The notes below the pieces were generated by a model that saw only the letters and a program-made list of their open reading frames with translations, was not told where the DNA came from and ran no database searches. From Alteromonas_F sp964429915 (GTDB taxonomy: Bacteria > Pseudomonadota > Gammaproteobacteria > Enterobacterales > Alteromonadaceae): a DNA stretch of 11,289 bases. A program made the position numbers and the translations under genes. The stretch spans positions 1 through 11,289 of the forward strand of contig CAYSDZ010000067.1 of NCBI GenBank assembly GCA_964429915.1. The letters are read 5' to 3'. Each line of letters begins with the position of its first letter. The first letter of the stretch is position 1. This document shows, in pieces, positions 7,170-11,289 of the stretch.

Positions 7170-7793
7170 ATGACGAATAACATAGACACATTTTCATTTC
7201 GGTTTAGAGGGTATTTTCCAGTGGTGATAGATGTGGAAACGGCCGGGTTTAATGCACAGCAGGACGCGTTATTAGAACTGGCGGCAGTGACCTTAAAATT
7301 TAATGATGAAGGCAACTTAATCAAACACCGCACCGAACATTTCCACATTAGCCCTTTTGACGGTGCGAATATAGAAAAAGCGGCAATAGAATTTAATGGG
7401 ATCGACCCATTTTGCGCGCTGCGAGGCGCAATAAGCGAAATCGACGCGATGAAAGCCCTATGTAAAGCAATAAGAAAAGAACAAAAGTCCGCTGAATGCC
7501 AACGCTCTGTGATTGTTGCGCACAACGCTCACTTTGACCAATCCTTTGTAAATGCAGCGTTGCAAAGAAGCAGTATTAAACGCAGTCCTTTTCATCCCTT
7601 TGTCTCTTTTGATACGACAAGTTTAGCAGCACTTACCTTAGGCCAAACCGTCTTGGTAAAAGCATGTCAGGCTGCTGATATTGCTTTTGATCAAAAAGAG
7701 GCGCACAGCGCTTTGTATGATGCTGAAAAAACGGCTGACCTGTTTTGCTACATGATCAACCGTTTTAAAGCATTGGGAGGCTGGCCGTTATAG
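7170..7793 (+). CDS. rnt: Ribonuclease T
   Basis: A 207-residue DEDD-family 3'-5' exoribonuclease (E. coli RNase T 215 aa) that trims tRNA 3' ends and matures the 3' ends of stable RNAs as a dimer. The exonuclease motifs are intact: VVIDVETAGFNAQQDALLE (18-36) with Asp21 and Glu23, VAHNAHFD (116-123) with Asp123, and HSALYDAEKTA (179-189) with His179 and Asp184. The C-terminal LGGWPL is identical to that of E. coli. The ATG follows a weak AGG and aligns with the family start less a few residues. It diverges from motY, a pairing also found in Vibrio, and its stop overlaps that of the convergent peroxiredoxin gene. Confidence 0.97.
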   Translation: MTNNIDTFSFRFRGYFPVVIDVETAGFNAQQDALLELAAVTLKFNDEGNLIKHRTEHFHISPFDGANIEKAAIEFNGIDPFCALRGAISEIDAMKALCKAIRKEQKSAECQRSVIVAHNAHFDQSFVNAALQRSSIKRSPFHPFVSFDTTSLAALTLGQTVLVKACQAADIAFDQKEAHSALYDAEKTADLFCYMINRFKALGGWPL

Positions 7794-8393
7794 CTCGTCA
7801 GTTTTTTCAGAAAGGTATTTAGCTACACCTTCTGGGCTTGCGCTCATACCAGATTTACCTTCCTGCCATCCGGCAGGACACACTTCGCCGTGTTCTTCGT
7901 GGAAGGCCAAAGCGTCAACCATTCTTAGCATTTCATCAATATTTCGTCCGAGCGGTAAATCATTCACAACTTGATGTCTCACTAAGCCCGCTTCGTCAAT
8001 TAAAAATGAACCTCTGAAAGCGACACCGGCATCAGGGTGCTCTACGTCGTAGGCTTGGCAAATTTCATGCTTCACATCGGCAACTAAGGTGTACTTAACT
8101 GGGCCAATTCCACCTTGATTAATGGGGGTATTTCTCCACGCATTGTGAGAAAACTGAGAATCAATAGACACCCCTATTACTTCAACACCACGTTTTTTGA
8201 AATCTTCAAAACGCTTGTCAAAGGCGATGAGCTCAGATGGACATACGAAAGTAAAGTCTAGTGGATAAAAGAAAACTACCGCTTTTTTACCTTTAATTGC
8301 GTCACTAAACACAAACTCGTCAACAATCTCACCACTTCCTAACACAGCTGCAGCAGTAAAATCTGGCGCCTTTCGACCTACTAAAACACTCAT
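7788..8393 (-). CDS. Typical 2-Cys peroxiredoxin (AhpC/TSA, Prx1 type)
   Basis: A 201-residue cytosolic peroxidase that reduces hydrogen peroxide, organic peroxides and possibly peroxynitrite. FYPLDFTFVCPSE holds the peroxidatic Cys51 and Thr48; EVCPAGW holds the resolving Cys172; Arg127 in FRGSFLID completes the active site. A GGIG motif (94-97) is present and the C-terminus has YL (193-194) where the eukaryotic sensitive type has YF, so sensitivity to overoxidation may be intermediate. The chosen ATG at 8393 gives the family start MSVLVGRKAPDF and has a GAGGAAA-like ribosome binding site; a longer frame from 8465 would run through the promoter palindromes. The reductant is probably thioredoxin, since no AhpF gene is adjacent. 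Confidence 0.95.
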   Translation of the reverse strand: MSVLVGRKAPDFTAAAVLGSGEIVDEFVFSDAIKGKKAVVFFYPLDFTFVCPSELIAFDKRFEDFKKRGVEVIGVSIDSQFSHNAWRNTPINQGGIGPVKYTLVADVKHEICQAYDVEHPDAGVAFRGSFLIDEAGLVRHQVVNDLPLGRNIDEMLRMVDALAFHEEHGEVCPAGWQEGKSGMSASPEGVAKYLSEKTDEL

Positions 8394-8431
8394 GTTTTTT
8401 CCTCTTTTAAATTCGTTTATCCGACACGGAT

Positions 8432-8449
8432 AGCATCTATATAGATGCT
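8432..8449. promoter_or_regulatory. 18-bp perfect palindrome over the peroxiredoxin -10
   Basis: AGCATCTATATAGATGCT is its own reverse complement over 18 bases. It covers the -10 element of the peroxiredoxin promoter and ends 39 bases before the ATG. This is the size and position of a repressor operator. It does not fit ATAG-N7-CTAT spacing, so OxyR is not supported. Confidence 0.55.
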
Positions 8450-8465
8450 TGTATTTGTTTATCAA
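8436..8465 (-). promoter_or_regulatory. Candidate sigma-70 promoter of the peroxiredoxin gene
   Basis: On the minus strand TTGATA (8465-8460) serves as -35. The -10 can be TATATA (8443-8438, spacer 16) or TATAGA (8441-8436, spacer 18). The leader would be about 35-40 bases. Both elements fall within perfect palindromes, listed separately. Confidence 0.6.
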
Positions 8466-8478
8466 GTCACTGACTTGA
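8462..8478. promoter_or_regulatory. 17-bp palindrome (8-1-8) over the peroxiredoxin -35
   Basis: TCAAGTCACTGACTTGA is a perfect dyad around a central C (8470). It overlaps the -35 of the peroxiredoxin promoter and lies about 10 bases upstream of the bfd -35, so a factor bound here could affect both divergent genes. I cannot assign it to a known regulator. Confidence 0.5.
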
Positions 8479-8487
8479 AATTATTAC

Positions 8488-8516
8488 TTGGCTTTTTAGT
8501 GAATAACAACTATTAT
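8488..8516 (+). promoter_or_regulatory. Candidate sigma-70 promoter of bfd
   Basis: TTGGCT (8488-8493) and TATTAT (8511-8516) are separated by 17 bases. The start would be near 8523, giving a leader of about 25 bases that contains AAAGGG (8533-8538), a good ribosome binding site eight bases before the bfd ATG. Confidence 0.6.
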
Positions 8517-8518
8517 CA
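8504..8518 (+). promoter_or_regulatory. Fur-box-like operator of bfd
   Basis: TAACAACTATTATCA matches 11 of the 14 fixed positions of the 7-1-7 Fur pattern TGATAAT-N-ATTATCA; the right half is exact. It covers the bfd -10, as expected for iron-dependent repression. bfd is a classic Fur target in other gammaproteobacteria. Confidence 0.6.
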
Positions 8519-8546
8519 TTAGCGATTAATTTAAAGGGCCCATTTT

Positions 8547-8741
8547 ATGTTCGTATGTTTATGTTATGGCGTTACAGACAAAGCAATAAAACATGCTGTA
8601 CGTGCTCAAGGCGCTGGAAATTTGCGTGAATTAAAAGAAAACATGGATATAGGCAGTAACTGCGGAAAGTGCGTGCAGCTTATTCAGCAAATTATTGATG
8701 AAACAGTGATAGATGAATCACTGTTTAAAAATGTAGGATAG
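8547..8741 (+). CDS. bfd: Bacterioferritin-associated ferredoxin
   Basis: A 64-residue [2Fe-2S] protein matching E. coli and Pseudomonas Bfd (64-73 aa). The four ligands follow the family pattern: CLC near the N-terminus (Cys4, Cys6) and CGKC (Cys39, Cys42). In known systems Bfd binds bacterioferritin and donates electrons to its haem so that stored iron is released under iron starvation. No bacterioferritin gene is present in this window. It diverges from the peroxiredoxin gene, has a strong AAAGGG ribosome binding site and a Fur-like operator over its -10, and ends in a strong mRNA hairpin. Confidence 0.95.
   Translation: MFVCLCYGVTDKAIKHAVRAQGAGNLRELKENMDIGSNCGKCVQLIQQIIDETVIDESLFKNVG
8701..8726 (+). 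repeat. 10-bp perfect hairpin in the 3' end of bfd
   Basis: AAACAGTGAT (8701-8710) pairs perfectly with ATCACTGTTT (8717-8726) around a 6-base loop. It lies wholly in the coding sequence for residues 52-60 and has no T-run after it, so it is not a typical intrinsic terminator. It could stabilise the mRNA 3' end together with the next hairpin. Confidence 0.6.
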
Positions 8742-8763
8742 CGGTACTCAAGCTAATACCGCT
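8740..8763 (+). terminator. Weak hairpin after bfd, possible terminator
   Basis: AGCGGTA (8740-8746) pairs with TACCGCT (8757-8763) around a 10-base loop, starting at the bfd stop codon. Only TT follows the stem, so intrinsic termination would be weak. It is the only terminator-like structure between bfd and grxD and could act on both convergent transcripts. The rest of the gap (8764-8873) contains a repeated ATATACCC and no convincing gene. Confidence 0.4.
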
Positions 8764-8873
8764 TTAGATATACCCGTGCTTTATATATACCCATTCCATC
8801 TCAAAATGCTCGTTTCAGAGCTACCACAGCGTTTTTATGACAAGGCATACTTGAGAAAGAACTGGTATCGTAT

Positions 8874-9230
8874 TTAGTCTTCTTTGTCTTTGTGCTTTTC
8901 AGCACACTCTTTAATCAGCGGTTGCAATTCACCTTGTTGAAACATCTCCATAATGATATCGCAGCCTCCAATCAGTTCGCCTTCCACCCATAATTGCGGA
9001 AAAGTAGGCCAATCAGCGTACTTAGGTAATTCCGAACGAATGTCAGGGTTTTGTAAAATATCAACATAAGCGAACGGCTCCCCACATGACATTAGCGCTT
9101 GAGATGCTTGTGAAGAAAACCCACAATTTGGCATTTTCGGTGAACCCTTCATATAAAGCAAAATAGGATTTTCCGAAATCTGTTGTTTGATTCGTTCGAT
9201 TGTGGAACCTTGTTCTTCAGAGTGTTGCAT
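8874..9230 (-). CDS. grxD: Monothiol glutaredoxin Grx4 (CGFS type)
   Basis: A 118-residue CGFS glutaredoxin matching E. coli GrxD (115 aa). As a dimer with glutathione it binds a [2Fe-2S] cluster and delivers it to target proteins or works with BolA-type regulators. Visible are Lys28 in YMKGSP, the CGFS site (36-39), the cis-proline loop WPTFPQLWV (74-82, Pro78) and GGCD (88-91), all glutathione- or cluster-contacting in the family. AGAGG stands about five bases before the ATG. It diverges from the sodB-like gene and converges with bfd; grxD and sodB are also close neighbours in E. coli. Confidence 0.97.
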   Translation of the reverse strand: MQHSEEQGSTIERIKQQISENPILLYMKGSPKMPNCGFSSQASQALMSCGEPFAYVDILQNPDIRSELPKYADWPTFPQLWVEGELIGGCDIIMEMFQQGELQPLIKECAEKHKDKED

Positions 9231-9266
9231 TGTTGCCTCTATTTGAAAATTTCATCACAGTTAGTT

Positions 9267-9295
9267 ATTGTGGTGCGTGACCTAGCAGTTTTCAA
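9267..9295 (-). promoter_or_regulatory. Candidate sigma-70 promoter of grxD
   Basis: On the minus strand TTGAAA (9295-9290) and CACAAT (9272-9267) are 17 bases apart. The -10 matches the consensus at only four of six positions. I found no clear promoter pair for the divergent sodB-like gene within 9241-9369. Confidence 0.4.
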
Positions 9296-9369
9296 TAGTT
9301 TACTAAAAGATTTAGCGAAAAACGCGGCCAATACATTGTTAGCTGTGTTAAACAGTTTCTGGAGCGTCT

Positions 9370-9954
9370 ATGGCCATTTTGCTTCCCCCTCTCCCCTACG
9401 ATCTCAATGCATTTGAGCCTAACATTTCTGCTGAAGCCATCGCTTTTCACTATCATAAACATCATGCTGACTGTGTCTCTAGGCTCAATCAAGCGGTAAA
9501 AGATACTTATCTGAATAAACAGAGCGTAGAGGAACTGATATCGACATCGTCAGGCGATGTACTTTTTTTTGCTACTGAAGTATTTAATCATTCATTTTTT
9601 TGGCAAAGTATTCATCCGAATGGCGGAGGGCCACCTAATGGTCTACTGGCGACGGCAATTGAAAAACAATGGGGTTCGTATGACGATTTCAAAGCGTCCT
9701 TCAATGACAAAGCAATGGAAAATTTTGGTTCCAGTTGGACTTGGTTAGTCGAAGATATTAAAGGAGAACTCGTCATCTTAAATACCCAAACTGCCGATAC
9801 ACCCCTTATTCACTCGCATTTAAAACCGTTATTGGTCATAGATTTATGGGAGCATGCCTACTACATTGACCATAGGCACAACCGGTCACATTATTTGGAC
9901 ACATTTTGGAAGCTAGTTAACTGGCCCTTTGCAGCTGACAACTTTGTAAAGTAG
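9370..9954 (+). CDS. sodB: Iron superoxide dismutase homologue with altered active-site surroundings
   Basis: A 194-residue Fe/Mn-SOD family protein aligned over its whole length with E. coli SodB (193 aa). The four metal ligands are intact: His27, His74, Asp158 and His162, with DLWEHAYY (158-165) and the gateway His31. In E. coli numbering without Met, Tyr34 is replaced by Cys (residue 35 here, in HHADCV) and Gln69, which hydrogen-bonds the metal-bound solvent, is replaced by Glu (residue 70, in ATEVFNH). The Mn-type Gln is also absent (Ala142). These changes are not known to me in functional SODs, so activity or metal preference may differ. GGAG lies five bases before the ATG. No signal peptide is seen, so it should be cytosolic. 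The symbol rests on homology and synteny with grxD. Confidence 0.88.
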   Translation: MAILLPPLPYDLNAFEPNISAEAIAFHYHKHHADCVSRLNQAVKDTYLNKQSVEELISTSSGDVLFFATEVFNHSFFWQSIHPNGGGPPNGLLATAIEKQWGSYDDFKASFNDKAMENFGSSWTWLVEDIKGELVILNTQTADTPLIHSHLKPLLVIDLWEHAYYIDHRHNRSHYLDTFWKLVNWPFAADNFVK

Positions 9955-9989
9955 CGAAATCATGTAAAGTGCGCTAAGCACATAGTCGC

Positions 9990-10709
9990 TTAAACTAGAT
10001 AAGCAATTGCTGCTAACAATCCGTAAATGACAATTTGATGCGCGAAGTAAAAAAACAAAGAGTGTTGCCCTAGCCAAATGACCGGTATCATCCACTTCTT
10101 TGGCGTTGATGATGATGTTTTACCCACAAGACCATACCCAAAAGACATCCCTAATAAAAATATCCCAAACCACGGTATCAAAGGAATATAGTCGATACTA
10201 CTCGGCCGCTCACTCATCAGCCCAGTAGGATACAAAGGCGTTATATTATAAAGCCCTTGGTTGCCTACCTGCCATGCGACGACGAGGATCACCAAACTTG
10301 GCAAGGCCGCCCAATATTTTATCATTTTGAACGCAGGTGCGATCAACAAGCAAACTGCAAAAAAATGAAGTACACCAAAACGAATGAATTTATCTGGAAA
10401 CATCATCCAAGTAGACATAGAAATAAGTGCGGCAAGCCCTGCTAACTTCCCTATTCGTTTTAAAAGCTTTGCCCAGCGCACACCGTTTTGTGTACTTAAT
10501 ATGAATGAGACCCCGGAAACAAAAACGAAAGTCCCTAAACCCAGCTTTTGGTACCCGACCCAAAACCCATTTTTCGTTAAGGCTCTCTCTATTAAACCTA
10601 AAGCATAAAGATTGTATAGCGTATGAAAAATGGGCATTGAAAGGCAAGCAAACCCTCTCGCCAAATCAACTTGGTAGAGGCGCGTTGCCGATAAATTTAT
10701 TTTTAACAT
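9990..10709 (-). CDS. DUF1624 / HGSNAT-like membrane acyltransferase homologue
   Basis: A 239-residue polytopic protein with seven or eight hydrophobic segments. The opening RLYQVDLARGFACLSM (10-25), followed by His29 in IFHTLYNLY, fits the DUF1624 / heparan-alpha-glucosaminide N-acetyltransferase catalytic family (PF07786), which is related to YeiB-type proteins. RFGVLHFFAVCLLIAP (110-125) and the C-terminal segment GQHSLFFYFAHQ (214-225) also fit. In animals the family moves acetyl groups from acetyl-CoA across a membrane; in bacteria the acceptor is unknown, so only a general acyltransferase role is proposed. It starts one base after the mgsA stop without a Shine-Dalgarno sequence, implying coupled translation. 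It converges with the sodB-like gene across 35 bases with only a weak GTGC/GCAC dyad between. Confidence 0.8.
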   Translation of the reverse strand: MLKINLSATRLYQVDLARGFACLSMPIFHTLYNLYALGLIERALTKNGFWVGYQKLGLGTFVFVSGVSFILSTQNGVRWAKLLKRIGKLAGLAALISMSTWMMFPDKFIRFGVLHFFAVCLLIAPAFKMIKYWAALPSLVILVVAWQVGNQGLYNITPLYPTGLMSERPSSIDYIPLIPWFGIFLLGMSFGYGLVGKTSSSTPKKWMIPVIWLGQHSLFFYFAHQIVIYGLLAAIAYLV

Positions 10710-10710
10710 A

Positions 10711-11091
10711 TTAAACAGGAAAAAGAGGAGAGGATACCAGTAAATCAGCGGTAGCCAAGTTACACGCTACGGGCGTGTTATAAACAGAGCATAAGCGCAA
10801 TAAGGCTTTTACGTCTGGGTCATGCGGTTGGGCGTTTAGAGGGTCCCAAAAGAAAAATAATGCGGACAGTTGTTCCTGAGCAATCAAAGCACCAATTTGT
10901 TGATCTCCCCCCAGCGGGCCGCTTTTGAAACGATGTATATCTAAACCCGTCGCTTCTGTTAATTTCCTTCCTGTCGTACCAGTGGCAACAAGCGCATATT
11001 GACTGAGCATCTGCTTATGCTTCAAAGCCCAAGCTATCAGCTCAGATTTCTTATGATCATGTGCAACTAAAGCAAGGGTATGTTGTTTCAT
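10711..11091 (-). CDS. mgsA: Methylglyoxal synthase, short form
   Basis: A 126-residue MgsA that converts dihydroxyacetone phosphate to methylglyoxal and phosphate, a bypass that relieves sugar-phosphate build-up. LVAHDHKK (8-15) with His11, the phosphate-binding ATGTTG (36-41), SGPLGGDQQIGAL (57-69) with catalytic Asp63, and FFWDPLNAQPHDPDVKALLRL (His90, Asp93) are all present. The chain ends at SSPLFPV and lacks about 20 C-terminal residues of the 152-residue E. coli enzyme; it is closer to, but still shorter than, the 137-residue Bacillus form. No continuation is visible in other frames, so it is a native short end rather than an obvious frameshift. No clear ribosome binding site precedes the ATG. 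It is first in a pair with the acyltransferase gene. Confidence 0.94.
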   Translation of the reverse strand: MKQHTLALVAHDHKKSELIAWALKHKQMLSQYALVATGTTGRKLTEATGLDIHRFKSGPLGGDQQIGALIAQEQLSALFFFWDPLNAQPHDPDVKALLRLCSVYNTPVACNLATADLLVSSPLFPV

Positions 11092-11289
11092 ATGAATATT
11101 TATTTCTAAGAATTTAGCGTTTCTTTATGATAGCGCATTAGATTCGCCAGTCTACAATTTATACCTAATTGGCTGTTATTATTATTATTGAAATTGGACA
11201 CCATAGAAAGCCCTATGCGCAAGAGATATTAGTGGTAGCACTCTGCATGAGTTGGCAGTCATCGGTGAGTCTTGTTTATCCAAATGCGT
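11092..11289. other. Region upstream of mgsA to the window end, no firm gene
   Basis: About 200 AT-rich bases that should hold the mgsA promoter on the minus strand, though no good -35/-10 pair stands out. A CATAG/CTATG inverted repeat with a 6-base spacer lies at 11202-11217. On the plus strand one frame is open from a TTG at 11169 (or an ATG at 11248) to the window edge; about 40 open codons are too few to claim a gene, and no ribosome binding site supports it. Confidence 0.4.

Noticed and set aside
8394..8465. N-terminal extension of the peroxiredoxin by 24 residues
   Set aside because: The extension is translated from promoter palindromes; ATG 8393 has a good ribosome binding site and gives the conserved MSVLVGRKAPDF start.
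8806..8877. 23-codon plus-strand frame between bfd and grxD
   Set aside because: No ribosome binding site, runs into the grxD 3' end, and is too short to distinguish from chance.
11174..11190. TTATTATTATTATT run as a microsatellite
   Set aside because: Only about five repeats, in AT-rich non-coding DNA, with no gene whose frame it would switch.
11202..11217. OxyR-like ATAG/CTAT pair near the right end
   Set aside because: The spacer is six bases rather than seven and there is no second pair, so it is only a short inverted repeat.

Overview
The window looks like a chromosomal segment of a marine, polarly flagellated gammaproteobacterium, most likely in or near Alteromonadales. The basis is the RsxABCDGE-nth order, a Na+-motor MotY divergent from RNase T, and a Prx / Bfd / GrxD / SodB cluster, all of which resemble Vibrio, Shewanella and Alteromonas relatives. 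The assignment rests on gene order and remembered homologues, not on a search. I see no insertion sequence, phage, CRISPR array or plasmid gene.

Layout. Positions 1-53 are the 3' part of a tRNA-Asn gene, followed by about 200 bases holding a candidate sigma-70 promoter. Positions 257-5443 are the complete rsx/rnf operon (A, B, C, D, G, E), tightly packed with stop/start overlaps. It encodes a membrane ferredoxin/NADH oxidoreductase with Fe-S clusters and covalently bound FMN. An endonuclease III gene (nth) follows 13 bases later and converges on motY. motY (minus) has a near-consensus sigma-28 promoter and diverges from rnt (plus). rnt converges on a 2-Cys peroxiredoxin gene, and their stop codons overlap. 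The peroxiredoxin diverges from bfd across a promoter region with two perfect palindromes and a Fur-box-like site. grxD (minus) and a sodB-like gene (plus) are divergent. Finally a DUF1624/HGSNAT-type membrane acyltransferase and methylglyoxal synthase form a minus-strand pair, mgsA first.

Theme. Most genes handle electrons, Fe-S clusters or reactive oxygen: the Rsx complex, Nth (normally an Fe-S enzyme), peroxiredoxin, Bfd, GrxD and a superoxide dismutase homologue.

The most notable points are departures within this familiar setting. Nth keeps its catalytic Lys and Asp but has lost the four-cysteine Fe-S motif. The SodB homologue keeps all four metal ligands but has Cys and Glu where iron superoxide dismutases have the gateway Tyr34 and the outer-sphere Gln69. 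The peroxiredoxin promoter has one palindrome over its -35 and another over its -10. I found no wholly new multi-gene system here.
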